Below are positions 34,201 to 43,183 of a DNA stretch of 64,000 bases, in pieces. Position 1 is the stretch's first letter, and each line of letters begins with the position of its first letter. Source of the stretch: Palsa-883 sp035486355 (lineage in GTDB: Bacteria; Pseudomonadota; Alphaproteobacteria; Acetobacterales; Acetobacteraceae); the NCBI GenBank assembly GCA_035486355.1, contig DATHNE010000190.1, positions 12,533 to 76,532 of the forward strand. Reading direction: 5' to 3'. The position numbers and the translations under genes were made by a program. The notes beneath the pieces were generated by a model, which was not told where the DNA came from, made no database searches, and saw only the letters and a program-made list of their open reading frames with translations.

Positions 34201-35442
34201 TCACTTCCCAATGATCGGCGTGCCGTTCACCAGCTCGGGTGGATAGGCCACCACCAGTTTCAGCCCACCCTTGCCATCCGGCTGCAACTGACCCAGCGGG
34301 GTGATCTCACCCACCTGCGCGCCCATCTCATTCACCGCGAAAGTGCCATCCAGCGTCTTCAGCTTGCCGGACAGGGCAAACACTGCGTTGTGGATCGCCA
34401 TCTGGTCCATGCTCTCGGTGGTGGCGAGCGTGCGCTCGATCACCAGCCCAGTCATGATGCCGTAGACCGCGTTGGCGCCGAATTCCACGCCGGGGAACTT
34501 GGCCTGTTCCCACATCTCATGGAACTGTTCCAAGGTCGGGCCGAAGTTGGGCTCGTAGTTGTAGGCCGACGGCGGCACGTAGCTGAACACATTGGTAAGA
34601 CCGGCGACACCGACATTCTTGGTCAGTTCGTCCTGTTCCTCGCCCGGGTATATGCCGAATACGAAACGGAACTTCTGGCCGGAATCCTGCAGATTGCGGA
34701 AGAAGGCGATGTCGTTGCCGGCGTAACCAAGGTGCAGCACCGCGTCGGGGTTGGCGTTCGCGATGTTGTTGATCAGCACGGTGTAGTTCGATGTGCTGGT
34801 CGGCACACCCTGGTCGTAGACGATCTTCAACTTGCCAGCGGCCTGGATGAAGCCGCGCACCGCGTTGGCCTGAGTGGTGGTGAAATCATTGGTGGCATAC
34901 AGGATCGCCACCGTTTTGATCCCCGCCGCGACACCGGCGCTGTCCAGATAATCCGCGATGTATTTCGGCCAGATGGTGGAGACCGGGTCAGCCATCAGCG
35001 CGATATAGGGGTTGTCCTTGGTGAAGAAGGTGCCACCGGTACCGGAGACATCGAACAGGAACATCTTGTGCTCCTTGGCGATCGGCACCGCGACCGAGGT
35101 CAGCACCGACCCGGAGTCGGAGATCAGCAGGTCGACTTTGTCCTGGGTGATGAGCTGATTGTACAGCGTGGCCGCAGTCGCGGTGCTGCTCTGGTCGTCG
35201 TAGCTGATTAGCCTGATCGGCAGCTTCTTGTTGTAGGGCTTCACAAAGACGCCGCCCTCGGCGTTCTTCTGATCGACCCACATCTTAAAGGAGTAGTAGA
35301 CCGGCATCGAGATGCTGGCGAATGGCCCGGAACTGGCGTGCAGCATGCCTATCTTGATTTCGGCGGGGGCGGTTTGGGCGTAGACGCGCCCGATCAGGGC
35401 GAGCGGCAAAAGCAGCGACAGCAGCAGACGGCGGGGGGACAT
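34201..35442 (-). CDS. ABC transporter substrate-binding protein (Peripla_BP_6 type)
   Basis: A 413-residue periplasmic binding protein. Its signal peptide is RRLLLSLLLPLALIGRVYAQ, followed by the typical start IKIGMLHASSGPFASISMPVYYSFKMWVDQKNAEGGVFV. Two-lobe features such as LISDSGSVLTSVAVPIAKEHKMFLF and a TNDFTTTQANAVRGF segment place it in the leucine/amide-binding type I fold. It is the first gene of the Liv/CoA-ligase/pobA operon and sets transporter specificity. An aromatic carboxylate is the likely ligand by context only. Confidence 0.88.
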   Translation of the reverse strand: MSPRRLLLSLLLPLALIGRVYAQTAPAEIKIGMLHASSGPFASISMPVYYSFKMWVDQKNAEGGVFVKPYNKKLPIRLISYDDQSSTATAATLYNQLITQDKVDLLISDSGSVLTSVAVPIAKEHKMFLFDVSGTGGTFFTKDNPYIALMADPVSTIWPKYIADYLDSAGVAAGIKTVAILYATNDFTTTQANAVRGFIQAAGKLKIVYDQGVPTSTSNYTVLINNIANANPDAVLHLGYAGNDIAFFRNLQDSGQKFRFVFGIYPGEEQDELTKNVGVAGLTNVFSYVPPSAYNYEPNFGPTLEQFHEMWEQAKFPGVEFGANAVYGIMTGLVIERTLATTESMDQMAIHNAVFALSGKLKTLDGTFAVNEMGAQVGEITPLGQLQPDGKGGLKLVVAYPPELVNGTPIIGK

Positions 35443-35606
35443 TCGGCGTTTCCTTAGGACGGCTGGTCCGGACGCCGGAGGTTCTGCCGGAAGTCAGGTA
35501 GGGGGGCAAGACCACCCTGTTGCTGCGCTTGTCGCGACAACAGTTGTGTCGTTATCGATATGTTGGCCAGCGCCCGCACGCTGCCGATCGGCAGCGTGGG
35601 TCTCGG

Positions 35607-35888
35607 TCATCCGCCGCACAGGAACTGCTGGGCCGCGTCGGGATCGAGCAGGGCATGCACGTCGAAGCGGGCGGGAATGATATCGGCCCACTCGTTCAGG
35701 CGGCGGTGCAACGCTTCGTTGGAGTGAACATCGAACAGCACCACGGCACCGCGGCCGACCTTGGCGTGGACCGAGCGGACCTCGCCGCTGGCTTGCAGGG
35801 GCGCGATCCACTGCCAATAGCGCTGGCGCGCGGCGGCGACGGTGGTCGGGGGCTCGGGGCGCGGATCGCTGATGACTAGGAAGAGCAT
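35607..35888 (-). CDS. Muconolactone-isomerase-like small protein
   Basis: A 93-residue protein beginning MLFLVISDPRPE, with RYWQWIAPLQASGEVRSVHAKVGRGAVVLFDVHSNEALHRRLNEWADIIP. This is the ferredoxin-like pattern of the muconolactone delta-isomerase/YCII-like superfamily. Members are small oligomeric enzymes or ligand-binding proteins; true CatC acts in the catechol branch, so isomerase activity is not implied. It lies between the TRAP genes and the Liv operon on the same strand, 164 bp before the binding-protein gene. Confidence 0.6.
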   Translation of the reverse strand: MLFLVISDPRPEPPTTVAAARQRYWQWIAPLQASGEVRSVHAKVGRGAVVLFDVHSNEALHRRLNEWADIIPARFDVHALLDPDAAQQFLCGG

Positions 35889-35924
35889 GAAGCTTTGTCC
35901 ATGTTGTCGTCGTGCTTTCACCGT

Positions 35925-35969
35925 TGCACGAAGGCAAGTCGTGTTGGATGCCGGGCTTTCGCCCGGCAT
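35925..35969. terminator. Hairpin after dctM within repeat copy 2
   Basis: The perfect hairpin ATGCCGGGC-TTTC-GCCCGGCAT at 35948-35969 lies 11 bp downstream of the dctM stop and probably ends the TRAP operon. It belongs to a repeat unit (35925-35969) that shares the CACGAAGGCA-x-GTCGTG section with the element at 34068-34158. No U-run follows. Confidence 0.5.
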
Positions 35970-35979
35970 GGCGAAGGCC

Positions 35980-37260
35980 TCAGTGCCCGTAGACGTAGTT
36001 CGGCAGCCACAGCGTGATCCATGGCACATAGGTGATGATCCCCAGCACGATCAGCAGGATCACCAGGAACGGCAGGATGCCGCGGATCACTTCCCCGATC
36101 GGCGCGTCGGAGATGGTGGATAGCACGAACAGGTTCAGCCCCACGGGCGGGTGCACCAGCCCCACCTCCATATTGTGGGTGAAAATGATCCCGAAATGAA
36201 CTGGATCGACCCCCAGCGGCACGAGCACCGGGGCCAGGATCGGCATCACCAGCAGCAGCGTGCTGACCACTTCCAGAAAGCAGCCGATCACCAGCAGCAG
36301 CAGGTTCATCGCCAGCAGGAATTCCCAGGTGCTGAACCCCTGGTGCGTGGCGAATTCCACCAGCTTGGCCGGCAGGCCGGAGCCGGTCATCCAATGGCCG
36401 AACACCAAAGCGGTGGAGATGATCAACATGATCACGCCGGCACTGGACAGTGCCTCGGCGACCACCTCCAGCGTGCGGGTCCAGGCGAAGCCGCGATAGA
36501 CGACCAGGCTGACGACCAGTGCGGTCACCGCCGCAAGCGCGGCTGATTCCGTTACCGTCATGAAGCCGCCATAGATGCCCACCAGCACGACGAATGGCAC
36601 CGCCATCGCCGGCAGCGCGCGCAGTGTGATGCGTATGCGGTCGCCGAAGGGCAACGCTGGCTCGATCGGAAAGTTCTTGCGCTGCGCGTACCACAGTACC
36701 CACAGGAAGAACGCCCCAGCCTGCAGCAATCCGGGCAGGATGCCGGCGAGGAACAGCCGGGGCACAGACTGCTCGGTGACGATACCGTACAGGATCAGCG
36801 CGAGTGACGGCGGGATGACCACGCCGATCGTTCCGGAAGCGCCCAGAACACCCAGCGCAAATCCCCGCGGATAGCCGCGCGCGATCATCGCCGGAAGCAG
36901 GATGGTGCCCATCGCCAAAGCGGTTGCCACTGACGAACCGGAGATCGCCGCGAACAACGCACAGGACACCACGGCGACGAGACCGAGCGAACCCTTCACG
37001 CCCCCCAGCCACGCGGTCGACAGATCCACCAGCGCCTGCGCCACACCGCCGCGCCGCATGAACGCCGCAGCCATGACGAACAGCGGCAGCGACATCAGCG
37101 TGGTGGAATTGAGCTGATCGATCATGTTTTGGGCCAGGCCGATGACCGGCTGGCCCGACACGTAGTACAGCACCGCGGCGCAGGCGCCGAGCACCAGGAA
37201 GATCGGCATGCCCGCGGCGAGCAGGCCGAAGAACAGCAGCAGGAAACCGACGCCCCACAT
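35980..37260 (-). CDS. dctM: TRAP transporter large permease
   Basis: A 426-residue DctM/SiaM-type membrane subunit with about twelve spans. Family features include a glycine-rich N-terminus (FLLLFFGLLAAGMPIFLVLG), LPLFVMAAAFMRRGGVA, GTIGVVIPPSLALILYGIVTEQSVPRLFLAGILPG and HPPVGLNLFVLSTI. It uses a sodium gradient to import organic acids delivered by DctP proteins. It follows dctQ after 12 bp and ends the operon dctP2-dctP1-dctQ-dctM. Confidence 0.92.
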   Translation of the reverse strand: MWGVGFLLLFFGLLAAGMPIFLVLGACAAVLYYVSGQPVIGLAQNMIDQLNSTTLMSLPLFVMAAAFMRRGGVAQALVDLSTAWLGGVKGSLGLVAVVSCALFAAISGSSVATALAMGTILLPAMIARGYPRGFALGVLGASGTIGVVIPPSLALILYGIVTEQSVPRLFLAGILPGLLQAGAFFLWVLWYAQRKNFPIEPALPFGDRIRITLRALPAMAVPFVVLVGIYGGFMTVTESAALAAVTALVVSLVVYRGFAWTRTLEVVAEALSSAGVIMLIISTALVFGHWMTGSGLPAKLVEFATHQGFSTWEFLLAMNLLLLVIGCFLEVVSTLLLVMPILAPVLVPLGVDPVHFGIIFTHNMEVGLVHPPVGLNLFVLSTISDAPIGEVIRGILPFLVILLIVLGIITYVPWITLWLPNYVYGH

Positions 37261-37272
37261 GACCTGCTGCTG

Positions 37273-37860
37273 CTACTCCACCACGCGCATGGCGAGTTCC
37301 GCGGGGGCCTCGTGCGCGATGTTGTGACCGACCGTCATGGTCTTGGGATCGAAGGCGATGGCATAGCGCACCAGACGGATGATGTATCGTAACAGCATCA
37401 ATCCGCCGCCGGTCGGCAAGGCGAGATAGTAGATCCACATCGGGAATTGCAGATCCGAGGAGCTGCGCTGATCCAGCACCACAGCCGTGCTGACGACATC
37501 CCAGCCATACCAGACCATGCCGCCGGTAAAGGCGATCGCCACCAGGCAGTTGAACAGCTCCACCCAGCGCTGTGCGCTGGCGGGCATCAGGCGCAGCACC
37601 AGGTCCGGGCGCACGTGGCCGTCATGGCGCACCAACTGGCTGCCGATGATCATCACCGCCCAGACGGCGATGTAGACGATCACCTCCTCGGCCCAGGTGA
37701 TGGCATTGGCCGGATCGATGTAGCGCCCGAACACCTGGACAGCGGCGATCACCAGCGCGATGACGCCGAGCAGACCGACAATGGTCCGCTCGACCAAGTC
37801 CCAGGCCGCCATGAAGCGCGCGAAGGCCCCGCGCGCGGGCGCCGGTTCAGACGCCGACAT
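37273..37860 (-). CDS. dctQ: TRAP transporter small permease
   Basis: A 195-residue four-span DctQ-type subunit. WDLVERTIVGLLGVIALVIAAVQVFGRYI opens the protein, with AEEVIVYIAVWAVMIIGSQLVRHDGHVRPDLVL in the middle, the usual signature of the small subunit. Its start overlaps the dctP1 end by 14 bp, so translation is coupled. Confidence 0.9.
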   Translation of the reverse strand: MSASEPAPARGAFARFMAAWDLVERTIVGLLGVIALVIAAVQVFGRYIDPANAITWAEEVIVYIAVWAVMIIGSQLVRHDGHVRPDLVLRLMPASAQRWVELFNCLVAIAFTGGMVWYGWDVVSTAVVLDQRSSSDLQFPMWIYYLALPTGGGLMLLRYIIRLVRYAIAFDPKTMTVGHNIAHEAPAELAMRVVE

Positions 37861-38872
37861 CCGCCACCACCTGCTTCACCAGATCCGGTGACATGTGCGC
37901 ATCCGCTACGATCCTGTCCTGCTCCACCACCATCCGGACCCGCAATGTGTCCCGTTCCGCCTGCGGCACGTCAACGAAGGTGACGCCTTGCTTTGTCAGT
38001 GTGTCACGCGCGCGCCGTTGCGCCTCGACGGCCGCCTGACGCCAGGCCGGCATGTGCTCGGTCCAAAGCCTGGCCATGGTGTCCCGCAACTTGGGATCGA
38101 GCTTGTTCCAGAAAGCCTGATTGAGCAGCGGCACATACGCGATCATCGCCTGATCATCATGCAGCGCGTGCCGCATGCCGGAATCGACCAGCTTGGCGGT
38201 GTTGACGCTCTCGTCGCTGCTGATCAGGCCGTCGAAATTGCCCTGCGACATGGCCAGCGGCACATCTGGCCAGGCCGTCACGTTGGGAAGCGCACCGAAG
38301 AACCTGATCCGCGCCGAAATCAGGATGCCGCCCGGGCTGCGGATCTTCATGTCCTTCAGATCGGCGAGTGACTGCAGCGCCTTCTTCGTCGTGAACCAGT
38401 TGTTGAAGCCATAGTTGAACCAGCCGCCCAACACCTGCACATGCAGCTTGTCGGAGATCTGACCGTTGACGTAATGACCAGCCTTGCCGTCAACCGCCTT
38501 GGCGACCGCATCGGCGGTCCGCCCATACAAGGCCGGCAACTGCGTGAAATCGGCATCCGGAACGAAACCGGTCAGCGTCCAGGTGCCAGGACAGCACATC
38601 TCCACCTGCCCCTGCACCAGCGCGGTCACCACCTTCAGGTCGGGATATAGCGCGCCGCTTTCAAACAGCCGGGTCTTCACCTGGCCACCCGAAGCCGCCT
38701 CAATCTCAGCCAGAAACGCACGAACCGCGACATTCCGCGGGTGCGACGGAGCCGTATCAAGCGAGCAGCGCAGCTCAATCGGCGCCTCGCCCCGTGCATG
38801 CCGCAGAATCCCCAAGCCCGCCACCGCCGCAGCGGCCGCGCGCCCGACGGCACGACGCGTGATGAGCTGCAT
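37847..38872 (-). CDS. dctP: TRAP transporter substrate-binding protein (paralogue 1)
   Basis: A 341-residue DctP-type binding protein with a Tat-like signal (ITRRAVGRAAAAAVAG...RHARG). The conserved Arg that holds the substrate carboxylate in this family is expected in LADLKDMKIRSPGG; the C-terminal WPDVPLAMSQGNFDGLISSDES is also typical. The start at 38872 has GGGAG 6 bp upstream. Most of the sequence is shared with the gene directly upstream (39040-40068). It overlaps dctQ. Confidence 0.9.
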   Translation of the reverse strand: MQLITRRAVGRAAAAAVAGLGILRHARGEAPIELRCSLDTAPSHPRNVAVRAFLAEIEAASGGQVKTRLFESGALYPDLKVVTALVQGQVEMCCPGTWTLTGFVPDADFTQLPALYGRTADAVAKAVDGKAGHYVNGQISDKLHVQVLGGWFNYGFNNWFTTKKALQSLADLKDMKIRSPGGILISARIRFFGALPNVTAWPDVPLAMSQGNFDGLISSDESVNTAKLVDSGMRHALHDDQAMIAYVPLLNQAFWNKLDPKLRDTMARLWTEHMPAWRQAAVEAQRRARDTLTKQGVTFVDVPQAERDTLRVRMVVEQDRIVADAHMSPDLVKQVVADVGV

Positions 38873-39039
38873 GGACGTCTCCCTTATGAACCGTTGGCTC
38901 GGCCCCCACACCCACGATGGAAACGAATTGCCACAGCAGTCCCCAATTCCACTGCCCGACCGTATCGCACCACCGGCCCTGTGAACCCGATCGCCGGATG
39001 ACCCAACGTCACCGGCGATCGGTTATCATCCCAGCCGTA

Positions 39040-40068
39040 TCAGACGTTGACGTCCGCCATCACCAGCTTCACCAGATCCGGCGAAATATGCGCATCCGCC
39101 ACGGCCTTGTCCTGCTCCTTCAGCAGCTTGGCGCGCGTTGCCTCGAGGTCGGCCGGCGACACATCGGCGAATGTCACGCCATGCGACGTCAGCTCACCCC
39201 GCGCCCGCGCCTGCGCCTTGGCGGTGTTGTCACGCCAGCCGGGCAGGTTCTCAGACCACAGCTGCAGAATCGTCGCCTGCATCTTCGGGCCAATCTTGTC
39301 CCAGAAGGCCTGGCTCGCTAGCGGAACATACAGACCCATACCCTGATTGTCCTGCAGCGAATGACGCATGCCAGAGTCAAACAGCTTGGAGCTGTTGGTG
39401 CTCTCGTTGGTGCTGATCAGGCCGTCAAACGTGCCCTGCGACAACGCCAGCGGCACATCCGGCCAGGCGGTCACATTGGGAATGCCACCAAAGAACCGGA
39501 TGCGGAAGGAGTTCAGCACGCCGCCCGGGCTACGGATCTTCATATCCTTCAGATCAGCCAGGGAATTCAGCGGCTTCTTCGTCGAGTACCACTCATTGAA
39601 GCCGAGATCGAACCAGCCACCGAGCACCTGAATGCGCAGCTTCTTGGCAATCTCCTCGTTGACGAAATGCCCCGCCTTGCCATCCACCGCCTTGTGGATC
39701 TGCGCGATCGGCAGACCGTACAAGGCGGGAAGCTGCGAGAAATCCGCATCCGCCACAAACCCCGTGATCGTCCAGGTGCCCGGGCAGCACATCTCGACCT
39801 GCCCCTGCACCAGCGCCGTCACCACTTTCAGATCGGGAAACAGCGACCCGCTCTCGAATAGTTTGGTCTTGATCTGGCCACCCGACGCCGCCTCGACCTT
39901 CCCCAGGAAATCCCGGAATGCGACATTGCGCGGATGCGACGGCGCGGTATCCAGGGAGCAACGCATCTCAATCGGCGCCTCGCCCCGGGCGTGACGAAGA
40001 ATGGCGAAGCTCGCCAGCGTTGCAACGGCTGCACGCCCAGCGGCGCGCCTGGTGATGGTTTGCGTCAT
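39040..40068 (-). CDS. dctP: TRAP transporter substrate-binding protein (paralogue 2)
   Basis: A 342-residue DctP-type protein and a tandem paralogue of the next gene. Long identical blocks are shared, including the region from APIE through CSLDTAPSHPRNV, PDLKVVTALVQGQVEMCCPG and LADLKDMKIRSPGG. The differences cluster in segments such as YGLPIAQIHKAVDGK against YGRTADAVAKAVDGK, so the two may differ in ligand. It is the first gene of the TRAP operon, with 167 bp before paralogue 1. Confidence 0.9.
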   Translation of the reverse strand: MTQTITRRAAGRAAVATLASFAILRHARGEAPIEMRCSLDTAPSHPRNVAFRDFLGKVEAASGGQIKTKLFESGSLFPDLKVVTALVQGQVEMCCPGTWTITGFVADADFSQLPALYGLPIAQIHKAVDGKAGHFVNEEIAKKLRIQVLGGWFDLGFNEWYSTKKPLNSLADLKDMKIRSPGGVLNSFRIRFFGGIPNVTAWPDVPLALSQGTFDGLISTNESTNSSKLFDSGMRHSLQDNQGMGLYVPLASQAFWDKIGPKMQATILQLWSENLPGWRDNTAKAQARARGELTSHGVTFADVSPADLEATRAKLLKEQDKAVADAHISPDLVKLVMADVNV

Positions 40069-40475
40069 GAACGTCTCCCACGTGATCCGCCAGCTTACGC
40101 CAGCCTGACGACGGAGTGATGGCGGCGCCCCGCGCCGCCGTCAATCTCGAATCTGCGAGCACTGGCCAGCGCCCGGCCCGGAGGCGTCGCTGGCCTGGAG
40201 GAGGACCAGGGGCTCGAGGGACCTCGAGCGCGCCAGAGGGCGCTGCCTCTGGGCTCCCGCCAAGGGCTCGGCCGGAGCGACGATGCCGACACGGGCCTCA
40301 CGGCCAAGCGTCTATCGGCGACACTGCGGGCCCCATTAGCGCCGGACATATCACCACGAACGGAATGCAGTCCTCCCTGCCTGGCAGCACGGCTTATGAT
40401 TGGAAGTCAGCACATCCAGGGCACGACCCGGATGCCGATCGAGAGCAACGATTGGCAATATAGCGGGTTGGCCTC
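40069..40475. other. Divergent promoter region of the TRAP operon
   Basis: About 400 bp between the first TRAP gene (minus strand) and the broken LysR gene (plus strand). A functional LysR regulator would have bound here. The sequence is GC-rich with no clear palindrome or coding remnant that I can support. Confidence 0.4.
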
Positions 40476-41416
40476 ATGGACCTGCTCCACGCCCTCGGAA
40501 CATTCGCGCGAACCGTCGAAACGGGTTCGTTCTCGGCTGTCGCGCGTGATCGCAACAGCAGCCATTCCAGCGTCACGCGCGTGATCGGCCAGTTGGAAGA
40601 CCATACGGGATCCGGCTGTTCCACCGCACGACACGGTATCTCAGCCTGACGGATGACGGGGAATACCTGCTTGCCCAGGCGCGCGGCATGTTGGACGCCG
40701 TGGAAGTGATGGAATCGACGCTCGGGGATCGGAAGACCTCATCCAACGGCCGCGTGCGTCTGGGTGTACCGCCCGGGATGGCCATCCTGATCACGCTCCG
40801 CCGCTCCGCGCTGTTTCGACGCTACCCGGGACTATCGGTCGAACTGGTGATCGGCGAGCGATTTGGCGATTTGATCGAGGAGCGTCTCGACCTGGTGGTG
40901 CAGAATGGGCGGTTGGACGGCACCTCAGCCATGGCCCGTTCGATTGCCCCGTTCGGCCGCGCCCTGGTAGCCGCTCCGGCCTATCTGGAGCAACACGGCA
41001 CGCCGCAGCGGCCAGCGGATCTCGCTGCGCATAGTTGTATCGTTCACGAAACGTGACCGCGCAGCAATCACTGGCGCTTCGTGGGTCCGGACGGCACGGT
41101 CGATGTTCAGGTCGCCGGCCCCTTGCGGACCAGCAGTGCCACGATGGTGCACCGCGCGGCGCTGGCCGGCTAGGGCATCGCCTGGCTGCTGGAGCCACAC
41201 GTGCTGGATGACATCCGCGCCGGCCGCCTCTGCCGGCTGCTGGCACAAGGCACCTGCGAGAGAGAGCAAACCGACGTCGTTTGTCCGTCGCGCCGCCACC
41301 TGCCGCCACGGATGCGCGTGCTGATCGACTTTTTTGTCGCGATCGGCCGTGCGGCCGAAGCGCGATTCACGCATGTCGGTGAGCCGGTCGAGGACGATCG
41401 GATGTCGCCGGCCTGA
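40476..41416 (+). pseudogene. LysR-family regulator, broken
   Basis: The helix-turn-helix start MDLLHALGTFARTVETGSFSAVARDRNSSHSSVTRVIGQLEDH is intact, but one base is missing near 40603. After it the true continuation (YGIRLFHRTTRYLSLTDDGEYLL) runs in another frame. In that frame there are two nonsense codons, TGA at 41054-41056 (HET-stop-PRSNHWRFVGPDG) and TAG at 41171-41173 (ALAG-stop-GIAWLLEPHV), before the natural end at 41416. Three separate lesions show it is dead. It is divergent from the TRAP operon and probably once regulated it. Confidence 0.88.
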
Positions 41417-41452
41417 TACCGGAGACCCGACCTTGGCGACCGCCGCATTGGG

Positions 41453-42259
41453 CTAGCAGGCGCGCGGACCTGGGCGCAATGTCAATTGCGCGGACGGAGA
41501 AAAAGCGCTGGCCCGCATCAGCAACGTCATCAGCAGCCCCGAAATACCGGACGCGGTCAGGATCATGGCGACGATGACGAACTGATATATGCCCGCGTAA
41601 ACCGGGTTGGCACCTGACACCATCATGCCGGCCATCACACCGGGGATCCACACCAGTCCCAGCGACTTCAGCATGTCGAGGCGGGGTAGCATGCTCGCAT
41701 AGACCGCGCTCTGCACGTACGGCGCGACGGTAGCGGCAGGGCTGGCGCCGAGCGACAGGCCCGCCTCCACCTGGCCGACACTCGCGGTGACGTCGGCGCG
41801 AAAACGTTCGGCAGCCTGGGCACAGGCGTTCATGGCGTTGGCGATGATCATGCTGCCTACCGGCACCAGCACCGTGACGCTCGTGCTGAGCGTACCCGTC
41901 GCCAACATTGCGGCAATTGCCACGCCGGATCCGACAGCGATCGCCCAGAATGAACGCAGCGTTGATCCGTCGATGCCCCGTGCGCGGCGCGCGGCCGTCA
42001 GTGCCGCGGCGACTGTCATCAGCAGCAGGATGACGGCACCGACCAGCAGACTGCCATGCAGCAGCAACGCCAGCACGATCCCGACCAACACCATCTGAAC
42101 CAGGCCTCGAGCGATCGACACCGCGGCCTCGCGTTCCATGTGCACGGCGAAGCGGCGGCATGCGGCCACCACGATCGCGCAGAGCACGATGGCACCGGCG
42201 GCCTGGGCCGATCCCATGGCGAGGTTGCCACCCAGATTGTTGAACAGATCAGCCAGCAT
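41453..42259 (-). CDS. fetB: FetB-like (UPF0014) ABC transporter permease
   Basis: A 268-residue permease with about six to seven spans, matching the UPF0014/FetB family. Characteristic segments are LCAIVVAACRRFAVHMEREAAVSIARGLVQM, LVPVGSMIIANAMNACAQAAERF and LGLVWIPGVMAGMMVSGANPVYAGIYQFVIV. E. coli FetAB exports iron and protects against oxidative stress. The start at 42259 has a perfect AAGGAGG 6 bp upstream and overlaps the end of the ATPase gene by 11 bp. Confidence 0.85.
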   Translation of the reverse strand: MLADLFNNLGGNLAMGSAQAAGAIVLCAIVVAACRRFAVHMEREAAVSIARGLVQMVLVGIVLALLLHGSLLVGAVILLLMTVAAALTAARRARGIDGSTLRSFWAIAVGSGVAIAAMLATGTLSTSVTVLVPVGSMIIANAMNACAQAAERFRADVTASVGQVEAGLSLGASPAATVAPYVQSAVYASMLPRLDMLKSLGLVWIPGVMAGMMVSGANPVYAGIYQFVIVAMILTASGISGLLMTLLMRASAFSPSAQLTLRPGPRAC

Positions 42260-43022
42260 ACAGCACCTCCTTGGTCGGCCCGATCGTGACCAGTCTGCCC
42301 GCCTCCAGGACCATGGTGCGGCCCGCGATACGCGCGGCCTGTTGCCGGTTGTGTGTGACAATCACGCAAGTCATCCGACGTTCCTGGATGATGCCGAGCA
42401 GCAAATCCTCGATGCCGCGCGCCGACGCCTCATCCAGCGCGGAGGTTGGCTCGTCCAACAGCAGTCCCTCCGGTGCGTTCGCCAGGGTGCGCGCCAGCGA
42501 CACCCGTTGTGCCTCGCCCCCGGACAGATGGGTAACGTCGCGATCCTGGTATCCGGGCAAGCCGACCCGATCGAGCAGTGCGGCCACTTGGTCCGTGGAG
42601 ATGCTTTCGCCGCGTTGTCGCGGCCCGAAGGTGACATTCGTCGCGACCGTTCCGGCAAAGAGACAAGCTGTCTGCATGACCATGCCGACACGACGGCGCA
42701 GCTCCCGGGGCGCGATCCCGTGATAGTCCCGACCGTGCAGCAGCACGGTGCCGCCGGTTGGCTCGTCCAGGCGATTCAGCAGGCGCAGGAAGGACGATTT
42801 GCCGGCGCCGCTGTGGCCGACGACGGCCAGCACCTCACCCGGCGGGATCTGAACGCTGATGCGATCCACCAGGACTTTGCCCGCGACAGCCCGCGATAAA
42901 GCCCTCGTTTCGAGTGTCGGCACCTCTGGCGTCCGATCCGCTGGCGCAGGCCGCCCGGTCTCGCCCGGACCTGCCGAGCGGTCACCGAGGCTTGCATTTT
43001 GGAGAAGCGTTGATTCGGACAT
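42249..43022 (-). CDS. fetA: FetA-like ABC transporter ATPase
   Basis: A 257-residue ABC ATPase with Walker A GHSGAGKSS, signature LSGGEAQRVSLARTLA and Walker B GLLLDEPTSALD. About 35 N-terminal residues before the domain look disordered, so a later start is possible. It pairs with the overlapping FetB-like permease. Export of iron or another metal is expected from the family. It follows the FdhF/YdeP gene after 160 bp on the same strand. Confidence 0.83.
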   Translation of the reverse strand: MSESTLLQNASLGDRSAGPGETGRPAPADRTPEVPTLETRALSRAVAGKVLVDRISVQIPPGEVLAVVGHSGAGKSSFLRLLNRLDEPTGGTVLLHGRDYHGIAPRELRRRVGMVMQTACLFAGTVATNVTFGPRQRGESISTDQVAALLDRVGLPGYQDRDVTHLSGGEAQRVSLARTLANAPEGLLLDEPTSALDEASARGIEDLLLGIIQERRMTCVIVTHNRQQAARIAGRTMVLEAGRLVTIGPTKEVLYAG

Positions 43023-43183
43023 CTGCGGCTCCCGGGCACGGCGCCCTCGATTGGCCTTGTGCCGGGAGAGGTAACGAGAATAGCGGCGTGGCGGAAATGC
43101 ATGTTGCTCAACGCAACGTGTGCCATTTGAATAGCGGGCATTCTCCGTTCAGCTTCTACCGGGACTATCTATCGTGCCATCAC

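Noticed and set aside
35918..37438. 506-codon minus-strand frame overlapping dctM
   Set aside because: Out-of-frame shadow. The real DctM sequence (12 spans, family motifs) is in the neighbouring frame.
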